DNA of 64,000 nucleotides from Albitalea sp966211955. Its GTDB lineage: Bacteria; Pseudomonadota; Gammaproteobacteria; Burkholderiales; Burkholderiaceae_C. Numbering within the stretch: the first letter of the stretch is position 1; each line of letters opens with the position of its first letter. The DNA lies in the NCBI GenBank assembly GCA_966211955.1, contig CBIHOF010000012.1, positions 111,847 to 175,846 on the forward strand, written 5' to 3'. Of the stretch, positions 43,194-52,128 are shown piece by piece. The position numbers were made by a program, and so were the translations under genes. The notes under the pieces are model-generated. The model was not told where the DNA came from and did no database searches. It saw only the letters and a program-made list of their open reading frames with translations.

Positions 43194-43595
43194 TCATTGC
43201 GTCGCGAGCGGTGTCGACTGCGTCGCTGCAGCCGAGCGAAGCGTGACAGCGCGCTCGGCCAACGCGTTCTCGGCGAGCGCACGCTGGGCCTCTGCGCGAG
43301 CGCCTTGTTCCGAGTTCACGGGCAGGGGTCGCGACCGTGCGTGGGCCTCGCAGGCACGCACCGCGATCTGCGACGCGTGCCATTGGGCCACACGCTCGCG
43401 TTGATGTGCCTGCCCCATGTAATCCCAGGGTGCCACCGTCTCGGCCACCGGCGGGTGGATCCAGGACTCGCGCTCTTGGCGGGCGGTGTCACGTGCGGCC
43501 ATTGCGCGCGCGTCGTCGGTGTTGTTCTGGGCCAAGGCGCTTGCGGCGACCATGCTGATGACCACGGTCAGTGAGGAAAGTGTCAATGCTTTCAT
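43194..43595 (-). CDS. Secreted hypothetical protein
   Basis: 133 residues with a signal peptide (MKALTLSSLTVVISMVAASALA, cleavage near 22) and a polar mature chain rich in Ala, Arg and Gln (ARDTARQERESWIHPPVAETV; ALAENALAERAVTLR). No domain is recognised. It is a stand-alone gene; 260 bp to the patatin stop hold no gene. Ribosome binding site is weak. Confidence 0.65.
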   Translation of the reverse strand: MKALTLSSLTVVISMVAASALAQNNTDDARAMAARDTARQERESWIHPPVAETVAPWDYMGQAHQRERVAQWHASQIAVRACEAHARSRPLPVNSEQGARAEAQRALAENALAERAVTLRSAAATQSTPLATQ

Positions 43596-43714
43596 GATGG
43601 TTCGAATGATGTGTGTTTCGTCGAGGCGACCGGACAAGGCTGGCGTCCCCCCGGCTCGACGTCGATCAAGTCGGATCCGTGCTTAAAGGGGCCGCGCCAG
43701 TTCGGCGCGCAGGA

Positions 43715-44110
43715 TCAAGCCGTGGCGAGGCGCCGGGCGTCGAGACTGAGGCTGCCCGTTCCGAATGCCGCAATCTGCAGCAAGCCGCCCGCGATGGCGA
43801 TGTTCTTCAGGAAGTGGATCATCTGGTTCTGATCGCCGAAGTTGCGATGAAAGAACAGGGCCGCGACAACTGTGAAGGCCGCCAAGAGCAGGCTCACGAC
43901 GCGGGCGCGGTATCCGACCAGGAGAAGAATCCCACCGCCCAGTTCGATGACGATCGCGGCCAGATAGGCCAGCATCGGCACCGGCATGCCGATCGAGGCG
44001 ATATAGCCTTGCGTTGCTTCCGATGCGCCGATCTTGCTGAAACCGCTGAGGATGAAGAGGCTGGCCAGCAAGAGACGGCCGACAGCCGCGTAGTGGTTGT
44101 TCTGGGACAT
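43715..44110 (-). CDS. DoxX family membrane protein
   Basis: 131 residues with four hydrophobic helices. The second region (ILSGFSKIGASEATQGYIASIGMPVP) and ELGGGILLLVGYRAR are typical of DoxX/YphA. AAGGAA precedes the ATG at 44110. It is 40 bp behind azoR and in the same direction, so probably cotranscribed. Such pairs appear in thiol/quinone stress responses; role is inferred. Confidence 0.9.
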   Translation of the reverse strand: MSQNNHYAAVGRLLLASLFILSGFSKIGASEATQGYIASIGMPVPMLAYLAAIVIELGGGILLLVGYRARVVSLLLAAFTVVAALFFHRNFGDQNQMIHFLKNIAIAGGLLQIAAFGTGSLSLDARRLATA

Positions 44111-44150
44111 GTTGGATTCCTTGAAATGTGAATGCGTTGGTGTGGCGCGA

Positions 44151-44762
44151 TCAGGCGGCGAGCGCCAGGACCTGCGCCTTGGCGCGCGCGATGGCGGCGG
44201 CTTTGGCCTCGTCGCCCAGCGCCAGGCCTTCAGCACGGATGATCGTGACGTCACTCATGCCGATAAAAGCGAGTGCAGACAGCAGGTAGGTTTCCTGATG
44301 GTCCATGGCTGCCGAAGGGCTTCCGGCGGAGTGCACGCCGCCGCGTGCGGAGGCGACGAAGACCTTCTTGCCCGTCACGAGACCCTCGGGACCATTGGGC
44401 CCGTACTTGAAGGTGCGCCCGGCGACGGATACGCGATCGATCCAGGCCTTCAACTGCGAAGGGATGGAAAAGTTGTACATCGGCGCGCCGATCACAATGA
44501 TGTCGGCGGCGAAGAGGTCGTCGATGTAGGCGCCGCCGGTGGCGAGGTCCTGGCCGAGATCGGCGCTGCCGATCGGGCCGCCCTGGAAGACGGCCAGGTG
44601 GACGCCGGACAGATGCATGGCTGCATCGGCGACGAGGTCGCGACGTATCACGTTGGCGCCTGGATGAAGGGCTTGCTGCCGAGCGACGATGTCTGCGGTG
44701 AGGGCTCGGCTCACCGAGTAGTCACCGAGGATGCTGGAGTCGATGTGAAGAATGGTGGTCAT
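44151..44762 (-). CDS. azoR: FMN-dependent NADH-azoreductase
   Basis: 203 residues matching AzoR in full: the FMN phosphate loop HIDSSILGDYSVSR, GAPMYNFSIPSQLKAWIDRVSVAGRTF, ASARGGVHSAG and MDHQETYLLSALAFIGM. It reduces quinones and azo compounds with NADH in the cytoplasm. It is first in an operon with doxX. No regulator of the MarR or LysR type is adjacent. Confidence 0.95.
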   Translation of the reverse strand: MTTILHIDSSILGDYSVSRALTADIVARQQALHPGANVIRRDLVADAAMHLSGVHLAVFQGGPIGSADLGQDLATGGAYIDDLFAADIIVIGAPMYNFSIPSQLKAWIDRVSVAGRTFKYGPNGPEGLVTGKKVFVASARGGVHSAGSPSAAMDHQETYLLSALAFIGMSDVTIIRAEGLALGDEAKAAAIARAKAQVLALAA

Positions 44763-45002
44763 GTGGTTTCCTGGTCGATCAAACGAGGGGTTCGGGATTC
44801 CTTGCGATCACGTCGCGTCGCATTCCATGACCAAAGCATATGAATTGGCCCATTGCCTTACTAGGCTGCGCAAGCAGGTTGCTCTCGTCCAGCAATTGAA
44901 GGAAAGGGCGACGCCAGATGGGTGCTCGGAAGGAGTGAAGGCGCAAGTGCGCAATCTGAGCTGAAGACAACGGCGAACCACATCGGTCGTTGCCAATGAA
45001 CA

Positions 45003-45365
45003 GCCGCCGCCCACCGGCGCCTGGCCGAGACCAAGGAGCTTTATGAGCAGGGGATAGTGGCTCGCATGGCGCTGGATTCCTCGCAGCGCGAGGCGGAAAC
45101 GTCCGATGACCAGGTGTATGCCGGGCAAGACGAAGTGAAAAGCGCTGCGCGAACGCCAAAGCGGCGCGTCGATGCGTGTGTTGGAGCTGGAGGTGCAGAA
45201 CCGCCAGGAAAGGCTGCGCGAGCTGCAGGCACGGCACGATGCGGCGGAACTGGTTGCGCCGATCGGCGGCGTGGTGATGCTGCCGGCGTCGGGCGACGGC
45301 GGCGACAGCTCCGGCGCGTCACGCGATTTCCGCGCCGGCGCCTCGGTGTCCACCCGTCGTGACAC
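45003..45365 (+). pseudogene. Remnant of an HlyD-type membrane fusion protein
   Basis: The coiled-coil part AHRRLAETKELYEQGIVARMALDSSQREAE is in one frame and the continuation ALRERQSGASMRVLELEVQNRQERLRELQARHDAAELVAPIGGVVMLPASG is in another, with the switch near 45150. Both N-terminal and C-terminal parts are missing. It lies just before the intact MacA-type gene but is a different adaptor subfamily. It appears to be a decayed gene. Confidence 0.65.
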
Positions 45366-45483
45366 GGCGCAGACCCCCGTGAACGCGGGATACGAACCAG
45401 TAGAAGCAGGGTGCGAGATTCATCGCACGCGGAACCACCCACCCCGTGCGCCGACCGCCGATTCAGTCAAGGACGATAGCCGT

Positions 45484-46671
45484 ATGACTTCCGACAGCCC
45501 CTGGCGTCTTCGACGCAAGCACATTGGCGCGGTCGGACTCGTGCTTGCCCTGGGCCTGCTCGGTTCATGGAGCGTCCATGCCGTGTTGTCGGGCAAGAAG
45601 CCCGATCCCGCCTTCACGGTCGAACTCGTGCAGCGCGAAGACATCGAAGAATCCGTCACGGCCACCGGCACGCTGCAGGCCATCGAACTGGTCAATGTCG
45701 GCACCCAGGTCACGGGCGCTGTAAAGGCGCTGCATGTCACGCTCGGCGAGCACGTCACCAAGGGGCAACTGATCGCGGAGATCGACGACAGCACCCAGCG
45801 CAATGCCCTTCGGCAAGCCGAAGCGCAGAAGGGGGCACTGCAGGCGCAGATGCGTGCCAAGGAATCGGTGCTCAAGCAGGCGCTGCTCGTGCTCCAGCGG
45901 CAAAAGGGCATGTACAAGCATGGGGTAGCCTCTCGCGAGGCCTACGAGGTTGCCGAGAACGCGGTGGAGGTCGCCCGTGCCGATATCGATGCGCTGAAGG
46001 CGCAGCTCGAAGAGGCGAGCGTGGCGCTGGACACGGCCAACGTGAACCTCGGCTACACCCGGATCGTCTCGCCGATGGATGGAGTGGTGGTGGCGGTGGT
46101 CACGCAGCAGGGCCAGACGCTCAACGCCAGCACTTCGGCCCCGGTGGTCGTCAAAGTCGCCCGGATGGACAAGATGAAGATCCGCGCCGACATCTCGGAG
46201 GCTGACGTGGTACGGGTCGCGCCGGGCCAGAAAGCCTTCTTCACCACCCTGGGCGAGCCGGATCGGCAGCGCACCGCGGTGCTGAAGGGCGTCGAGCTGG
46301 CGCCGGACTCGATGCAAAGTGATTCGTCGCCGGGCGGCGCATCGGCCGTGTACTACAGCGGTCTGCTGGAGACGCCCAACCCCGACGGCACGCTGCGGGT
46401 CGGCATGACCGTGCAGATCCGCATCGTGCTGCGCCAGCAAAGCGGCGTCCTCACCGTGCCGTCGGCAGCGCTGCAGCAGCGCGGTGCCAACGGGCGGCGC
46501 TCCATCTCCGTGCTGAACGCCACAGGACGCGTGCAGCAGCAGTGGATCACCGTAGGCCTGGACAACAAGACCCGCGCGCAGGTCGTGGACGGCCTCTCCG
46601 AGGCCGACCGCGTGGTGGTGCAACCCACGCCGCCCGATTCAACGTCCCAGGGCAGCGCCCCCGCGCCGTAG
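45484..46671 (+). CDS. macA: MacA-type periplasmic adaptor of an ABC efflux pump
   Basis: 395 residues with one N-terminal membrane helix (about 16-36), then the lipoyl/biotinyl half (GTLQAIELVNVGTQVTGAVKAL), a long coiled-coil hairpin (about 105-185), the second lipoyl half (TRIVSPMDGVVVAV), beta-barrel and a membrane-proximal C-terminus. It links the MacB-type ABC protein to an outer membrane factor; both genes follow at once. ATG 45484 directly starts the basic N-terminus. No regulator is next to it. Confidence 0.9.
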   Translation: MTSDSPWRLRRKHIGAVGLVLALGLLGSWSVHAVLSGKKPDPAFTVELVQREDIEESVTATGTLQAIELVNVGTQVTGAVKALHVTLGEHVTKGQLIAEIDDSTQRNALRQAEAQKGALQAQMRAKESVLKQALLVLQRQKGMYKHGVASREAYEVAENAVEVARADIDALKAQLEEASVALDTANVNLGYTRIVSPMDGVVVAVVTQQGQTLNASTSAPVVVKVARMDKMKIRADISEADVVRVAPGQKAFFTTLGEPDRQRTAVLKGVELAPDSMQSDSSPGGASAVYYSGLLETPNPDGTLRVGMTVQIRIVLRQQSGVLTVPSAALQQRGANGRRSISVLNATGRVQQQWITVGLDNKTRAQVVDGLSEADRVVVQPTPPDSTSQGSAPAP

Positions 46672-46697
46672 TGTTGATGAGCAGTTCAGGTGCCGCC

Positions 46698-48638
46698 ATG
46701 GATCAGCCGCTGCTGCGACTGCTGGAGGTCAGCCGCACTTTCGAGGCGGGCAGCGATTCGGTCACGGCCTTGCGCGACATCAGCCTGTCCATTCATGCGG
46801 GCGAGTTCGTGGCCATCGTCGGTACCTCGGGCTCCGGCAAATCGACGCTGATGAACGTGCTGGGCTGCATGGATAGGCCCACGCAGGGCAGCTACCTGAT
46901 CGGCGGGCAGGCCACCGATTCGATGACGGCCGATCAACTGGCCGAGTTGCGCAACCGACACTTCGGGTTCGTCTTTCAGCGCTACCTGCTCCTGGCCGGG
47001 CTGAACGCCCTGCAGAACGTGGAGATGCCGGCGGTCTACGGTGCCGAGCGGCCCTCGACCCGGCGCGAGCGCGCCATGGCGCTGCTGCAGGCGGTGGGCC
47101 TGTCGGAACGGCGCGGCCATCTTCCGAACCAGTTGTCGGGCGGCCAGCAGCAGCGCGTTGCCGTGGCCCGTGCACTGATGAACGGTGCACAGGTGATCCT
47201 TGCCGACGAGCCCACCGGCGCCTTGGATTCGAACAGCGCGCACGAAGTCCTGCGCTTGTTGCACCGGCTGCACCAGCAAGGCCGCACCGTGATCGTCGTG
47301 ACGCACGACCTGGCCGTGGCCTCGCATGCCGAACGCATCATCGAGTTCAGCGAAGGTTGCGTCGTGGCGGACCGCCGCAACGACAAGGTGTCCAGCGTCG
47401 AGGAGCCGGGCGAACTGCCGGTGCAAGCGGGCCAGCCGGGTATGCGCGGCTGGGGCTACTGGGCCGAGATGCTGCGCCTGGCGTGGCAGGAGGTGCTGGT
47501 CCACAAGCTGCGCACCGGCCTCACGGTGCTGGGCATCGCGATCGGCGTGTCGGTGGTGCTGTGCGTGCAGGCGCTGCTCGAGGGAGGGCAGGAGAAGGTC
47601 ATGCGGGAACTGCAAGCCATGGCACGCCGCAGCCTGCAGATCATGCCCGGCGCCGGGCTCGGCGACCAGCGGGCCAAGGCTGCCATGCCGCTCAGCCCCG
47701 AGGACGCCAGCGCCCTCAAGGCGCTGCCGTTCGTGGACGGTGTGACCCCCGTGGTGACGCAAGGGGTCACGTTGCAGGTGGGCGCCAAAACCGTCTCCGT
47801 CCAGCTCTCCGGCGTGGGGCAGGACTACTTCCGGGTCTTCCCCATGCGGATCATCGAAGGCAGGACCTTCACTGCCGACGACGTGGAGCGCTCCGCGGCC
47901 GACGTCGTGATCGACCAGGCCACTCGCATGCGGATGCTGCCGGATGAGCCGAACCCGATCGGCAAAACGATTCTGCTCGGCCGCCTTCCGGCCCGCATCA
48001 CGGGGGTGGCGATCGCGCTCGACGGGAGCGACGCGTCCAACCTGAAGGTGTACGTGCCGTACACCACAGTGATGAACCGCATCGCGAGGCAGCCTCCGGA
48101 AATGCTGGCGCTCAAGGTGGCCGAGCACATGCCGACCGACGCCGCCGAGCGCGCCGTCGATGCGGTGCTGGCGCAGCGGCGTGGGGCGCGGGACTTCTTC
48201 ATACAAAACGTCGACCGCATGCGCGAGGCCCAGGAGCGCAGCCAGCGCGTGTTCGGCGTCCTCGCCGTGTCCATCGCGCTCGCCTCGCTGATCGTGGCGG
48301 GCATCGGCGTGACGAACATCATGCTGATGTCCGTGGCGCAGCGGGGCCGCGAGATCGGCATTCGCATGGCCGTGGGGGCCCGCCCGGGCGACATCGGGCT
48401 GCAGTTCATCATCGAAGCCACGCTTATGTGTTTGCTCGGCGCGGCCGCCGGCGTGCTGCTGGCTCGCGGCGCCGGTGTCGTCTTCGTGAGCTTGGTGGAC
48501 GAGTTTCCGATGCTGTTTTCCGCCACCGCGACGGCCTTTGCATTCGTGGTGCCCTTGGTGCTGGGCCTGGTTTTCGGGTTCGTGCCGGCGCAGCGAGCGG
48601 CGCGGCTCGACCCGGTGGAAGCGTTGGCAAGAGAATGA
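46698..48638 (+). CDS. macB: MacB-type ABC transporter (ATPase fused to permease)
   Basis: About 646 residues. The ATPase domain has Walker A GTSGSGKSTLMNV, signature LSGGQQQR and Walker B ILADEPTGALD, followed by an FtsX-like permease: one membrane helix (about 270-295), a large periplasmic domain and three C-terminal helices (VIFGVLAVSIALASLIVAGIG region, GAAAGVLLARG, FAFVVPLVLGLVFGFVPA). ATG 46698 is preferred (AGG upstream); 46677 is also in frame. MacAB-TolC pumps export macrolides, peptides or siderophores; the substrate here is unknown. Confidence 0.92.
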   Translation: MDQPLLRLLEVSRTFEAGSDSVTALRDISLSIHAGEFVAIVGTSGSGKSTLMNVLGCMDRPTQGSYLIGGQATDSMTADQLAELRNRHFGFVFQRYLLLAGLNALQNVEMPAVYGAERPSTRRERAMALLQAVGLSERRGHLPNQLSGGQQQRVAVARALMNGAQVILADEPTGALDSNSAHEVLRLLHRLHQQGRTVIVVTHDLAVASHAERIIEFSEGCVVADRRNDKVSSVEEPGELPVQAGQPGMRGWGYWAEMLRLAWQEVLVHKLRTGLTVLGIAIGVSVVLCVQALLEGGQEKVMRELQAMARRSLQIMPGAGLGDQRAKAAMPLSPEDASALKALPFVDGVTPVVTQGVTLQVGAKTVSVQLSGVGQDYFRVFPMRIIEGRTFTADDVERSAADVVIDQATRMRMLPDEPNPIGKTILLGRLPARITGVAIALDGSDASNLKVYVPYTTVMNRIARQPPEMLALKVAEHMPTDAAERAVDAVLAQRRGARDFFIQNVDRMREAQERSQRVFGVLAVSIALASLIVAGIGVTNIMLMSVAQRGREIGIRMAVGARPGDIGLQFIIEATLMCLLGAAAGVLLARGAGVVFVSLVDEFPMLFSATATAFAFVVPLVLGLVFGFVPAQRAARLDPVEALARE

Positions 48639-50053
48639 AAATCATGTCCTTGAGGGCCGGCCTCTGTAGCGTGATCAAGGTCGGCGCCTGCGCCGCGTTG
48701 ATCTCCGGCTGCACCTCCATGCCATATGTGGCGCCCGAGCTGTCGTGGCCGGCGCAATGGACGACCGGCGGCCCAGGCCAGCCATCGGCCGGCATGCACG
48801 AACAGTGGTGGACGCGCTGGCGCGACCCGCGGCTGGACCATCTGGTCGGCCTGGCGCTGGCGCAAAACATCGATCTTCGCGTGGGCATGCTGCGCGTGCG
48901 CGAGGCGCGCGTGCGCGCGCAAACCGCGGCCGTGGCCCTGGAGCCCAGCGTTTCGGCACAGACTGGCGCTTCGCAATCTCGCACCCTCAGGACAGGCGAA
49001 ACCTCGAAGGGCCAGTCGTATTCACTGGGCTTCGGCTATGAACTGGACCTCTGGAACCGGCTGAGCGACCAGCGCGCGGCGCAGGAGTACGAAGCCCAGG
49101 CGGTGGAACTCGACCAAGCAACACTCAGGTTGTCGCTCGTTGCGACCGTGCTTCGCACCTACTGGCAGATCGGCTACACGCAGCAGTTGATTGCCAACCA
49201 AGAGCGCAGCATTGCCTACGCCCGCCGCAACGTGGACTTCGTGAAAGTGCAGCAGCGGTTTGGGGCGGCCTCCGTGCTGGAGATGTCGGAGGCGCAGGTG
49301 ACATTGACCAGTGCCGAGGCCCGTCGCATTTCGCTGCAGCAGTCGCTGGTCGAATCGCGCAATGCGCTGGCGCTGCTGGTGGCCAGCCCGCTGGGCGCGC
49401 CGCTCGAACTGCCCCAGGGGCTGCCAAGCAATGCACCGCCACCGGTGGAGCCAGGGCTTCCGGCAGAGCTGCTGTCGCGCAGGCCCGACCTGCGCGCCGC
49501 CGAGTTGCGTTTGCGCGGGCTGCATGCCAACAACCAGGCCAGCGTCAAGTCCTTCTACCCCTCGATCTCGCTGTCGGGGGATCTGGGAGGGTCCAGCACA
49601 TCCCTGCGCCAGGCGCTCCAGAACCCAGTCATGTCGCTGGCCGGATCTGTGGGCCTGGCCGCCATGCGGCGCGGCGACTATCAACGCGCCGTGGAGACCG
49701 GCAAGCTGCAAAAGGAGCAGGCCGAACTGCAGTTCCGCGACACCCTGTTGCGCGCGCTGAGCGAAGTGGACACTGCACTCAGCGCGCGCCGAAACTGGGC
49801 GCTGCAGTCGGTGCTCGCCAAGCGTGTGCTGAACGCCGCCCGTGAGGTGGAGCGTCTGACTGCGGTGCGATACCGCGCCGGGGCCGTGCCGCTGCGCACC
49901 TGGCTCGATGCGCAGGAGGCCCTGCGCCAGGCCGAGAACGCGTGGGCCGACAACCAGCTGAGCCTCAACAACAGTCAGGTGGCCGTGGTGCAGGCTCTGG
50001 GCGGTGATCCAGTGGTGGTAACGCCGGCGCCGTCCCCGTCGTCGGCGAGGTAG
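48635..50053 (+). CDS. Outer membrane efflux lipoprotein (NodT/TolC-type)
   Basis: 472 residues. The lipobox is LISGC, with Cys near 23. Then come the two TolC repeats, each with long helices (HLVGLALAQNIDLRVGMLRVREARVRAQ; LLSRRPDLRAAELRLRGLHANNQ). The start overlaps the macB stop (ATGA). It completes a tripartite efflux pump with the two preceding genes. A truncated insertion sequence lies just downstream. Confidence 0.92.
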   Translation: MKIMSLRAGLCSVIKVGACAALISGCTSMPYVAPELSWPAQWTTGGPGQPSAGMHEQWWTRWRDPRLDHLVGLALAQNIDLRVGMLRVREARVRAQTAAVALEPSVSAQTGASQSRTLRTGETSKGQSYSLGFGYELDLWNRLSDQRAAQEYEAQAVELDQATLRLSLVATVLRTYWQIGYTQQLIANQERSIAYARRNVDFVKVQQRFGAASVLEMSEAQVTLTSAEARRISLQQSLVESRNALALLVASPLGAPLELPQGLPSNAPPPVEPGLPAELLSRRPDLRAAELRLRGLHANNQASVKSFYPSISLSGDLGGSSTSLRQALQNPVMSLAGSVGLAAMRRGDYQRAVETGKLQKEQAELQFRDTLLRALSEVDTALSARRNWALQSVLAKRVLNAAREVERLTAVRYRAGAVPLRTWLDAQEALRQAENAWADNQLSLNNSQVAVVQALGGDPVVVTPAPSPSSAR

Positions 50054-50234
50054 CCGGCTTCAGTCACAACGGTGGCCAACATCGCGATGGCATTGCCGAT
50101 CGTGGCGAGCACGTCCCCGACGAAGAGCAAGATGCGCTGCAACACGCGCGGCACCGATTGCGCGGCGTAGCTGCGATTGCAGCGACGAATCCGAGCGCCC
50201 AGATCACGGCCGATGCCGAGTGGATCCGTGCGCA

Positions 50235-50435
50235 GTGGAGCAAATCCTGCTGTGAACCACTGCGCCGCATCCGCAAGACTGGTGCAGATTCGCCAGCACT
50301 GGTCGAATCGAAAACGGCTGCCACTGTGTGCTCGACGTGTCCTTCCGCGAAGACCGCAGCCGCGTGCGCGCCGGCCATGGTGCCGAGAACTTCCGCGCCG
50401 GCGAGCTGCCCTTCAGCCGCCAAATCGCCGGGCCC
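50235..50435 (+). mobile_element. ISAs1-family transposase C-terminal remnant
   Basis: The frame RIENGCHCVLDVSFREDRSRVRAGHGAENF (from 50304) is the conserved end of ISAs1-type (H-repeat associated) transposases. A short stretch just upstream in another frame (CAASARLVQIRQHW) seems to be the preceding part, so a frameshift divides it. No terminal inverted repeat was found. The rest of 50054-50770 shows nothing else I can name. Confidence 0.65.
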
Positions 50436-50770
50436 AGGCCCCCTCCAGGCTCATTCCTCGTTGGACAAGACTGCGCGTCGACGAACTCCACCAGCTTAGG
50501 CACCTTGTAGGGCCCACGGCTCGGCAACGCCGTCGGCGACACGACCGTGCTGTACGGGTCTGACGGTGGAGCTTGCGCATCGCTGCATCGACGACGATGT
50601 AGCGAGATAGTGGTTCCACGCATGTGGACCAGTTGGACGCCCCTCCTAGCATGTCCTCGCAACTCAAAGGCGTTACGCGCCCTGCGAGAAGCTAGCTAGG
50701 TGGGCCACGCAGTACGGCCCGATGTGATCGCAATGCGGTCATTTTTAAACTTAACTTAATGGAAACAGTA

Positions 50771-51058
50771 ATGTCAAGCAAACTGAAAACCTACATCGCT
50801 GCTGCGATGGCCGTCTGCGCCTTGGGCGCGGCTTCGTCCGCCCAAGCCGGCACCAGACTTACTGGTGGCCGTACCTGGACAACCACAGCAAAAAGTGATC
50901 TAGACGCATATATTAAAACCCACCCGTCTGCCGCGAGTGCATGTTGGGATATAGCTCACTGGCGTAACTATCCCGGCTCATATACAACTCATACAACCAC
51001 GCATTCGGGAAACACTTACTGGGTGAATTACACGTGTTGGGGTAAGTCAAGCAAGTGA
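50771..51058 (+). CDS. Small secreted protein in AT-richer DNA
   Basis: 95 residues with a good signal peptide (SKLKTYIAAAMAVCALGAASSAQAG, cleavage near 26) and a mature part of about 70 residues rich in Thr, Tyr and Trp, with two Cys (SACWDIAHW and NYTCWGK) that could pair. ATG 50771 is preferred; 50759 is in frame. Base use is less GC-rich than in neighbours and the gene sits among mobile-element remnants, so recent transfer is likely. I recognise no family. Confidence 0.7.
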   Translation: MSSKLKTYIAAAMAVCALGAASSAQAGTRLTGGRTWTTTAKSDLDAYIKTHPSAASACWDIAHWRNYPGSYTTHTTTHSGNTYWVNYTCWGKSSK

Positions 51059-51383
51059 CCTCCAGCGTGCCGGCATGCCCATCGGCCGGCCTCACCTGCT
51101 GAGTGCGCAACTCCTGGGTGACCATGCGGGCGCGGCGCCCCGCGCCCGCGCGGCATCTCGAAGCTCGCGCACCCCAGCGGCTCGCTTTGCAACCCGAGCC
51201 CGCCGTCGGAGAGGTTTGGCATGTCGGGCGGCGTCGTGAAGATGTAGCCCAGCGCGCGGAGCCAATGAGGGTGTTGAACGGCAATGGTGCAAAGCCGGCG
51301 TCGAGCTTCCAGAAGCGCCAATTCGCGCCGGCGATGCCCGCCATGGACACGACCACTCGCACGGGTCGCCGCTGCGTCAACGC
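51059..51383. other. 325-bp stretch with possible unrecognised remnant
   Basis: No intact gene. A minus-strand frame reads LGYIFTTPPDMPNLSDGGLGLQ, which looks protein-like, but it has no start, no family I recognise and is probably out of frame with its continuation. Confidence 0.3.
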
Positions 51384-51482
51384 ATGATCGAAGACATGCG
51401 CATGCGCAAGCTGGAGTCCCGGACCCAGGAAGGCTACATCCGCGCCGTTCGCAAGTTGACCGTCTTTCTCAAGCGCTCGCCA
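51384..51482 (+). pseudogene. N-terminal stub of a tyrosine recombinase/integrase
   Basis: MIEDMRMRKLESRTQEGYIRAVRKLTVFLKRSP is the SAM-like core-binding start of phage-type/IS-type integrases (helix, then Y-x-x-A/R-x-x-x-F-x-x-x-L pattern). It ends abruptly where the reverse-transcriptase fragment starts on the opposite strand; the catalytic domain is absent. Confidence 0.65.
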
Positions 51483-51633
51483 AGGCCGCCTTCAGGCCGT
51501 TGCTCTTCCTGTGTGCCCGCAGCTTGGTCCGGCGCTCCACCCACCGCTCGTATCGCTCTTCGAACAGACCCAAGGCGATGTTGGCCAACAGCGGCGAGAT
51601 GATGCCCCCTTGCGGCGTGCCGTTCGCGCGTCG
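51469..51633 (-). mobile_element. Group II intron reverse transcriptase fragment
   Basis: GTPQGGIISPLLANIALG is the unmistakable motif of group II intron-encoded reverse transcriptases (RT domain 4, followed by EERYERWV). Only about 54 residues are left; the YADD motif, maturase domain and ribozyme parts are missing. It abuts the integrase stub. Confidence 0.82.
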
Positions 51634-52128
51634 TGGCGGCCACCGACAAATCGATCCACGGCCGCCGGTAAGACGGCGGTCGTCTTCACGCTGGGCAGCT
51701 TGGACGAGGCGCGCCAGTACGCGTCTCGGCATGGTTGCCGCCACACACGCCGATGGTGTCGGTGCACGCCGACAGTCCGCTGAACGGGATGGTGAACGCC
51801 GAGTCGGACAGCGAGGCCGGCGCCCGCGCGATGGTGCGCAAGCTGCATCGAGGTGCTGCGCCGGCGCGAGCTGTATCCCGGACCATTCAACCTCGTTCTG
51901 CCCACCGACATCGTCCCCCGGCGACACGCTGGTCGGGCCACGACAGACGCAGTTTGGCTATCGTCTGACAGGTGCGGGACGGTTCGGATTGGTCGACTAC
52001 GAAAAGGTCTTCTGCCCCGACCTTTGCAGCGGCTGGACATCGAGGCTCAAGCGCCACTTGGCGCCGTGTGTTACGTTTTAGTCGTGCGCGTCTTATGCCT
52101 CGCATGGCGCAGCAGATCCGGAAATACC
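51634..52128. other. 495-bp stretch without an intact gene
   Basis: Between the reverse transcriptase fragment and the aminotransferase I see only short, arginine-rich open frames. It is probably more scar DNA of the mobile-element cluster. Confidence 0.4.
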
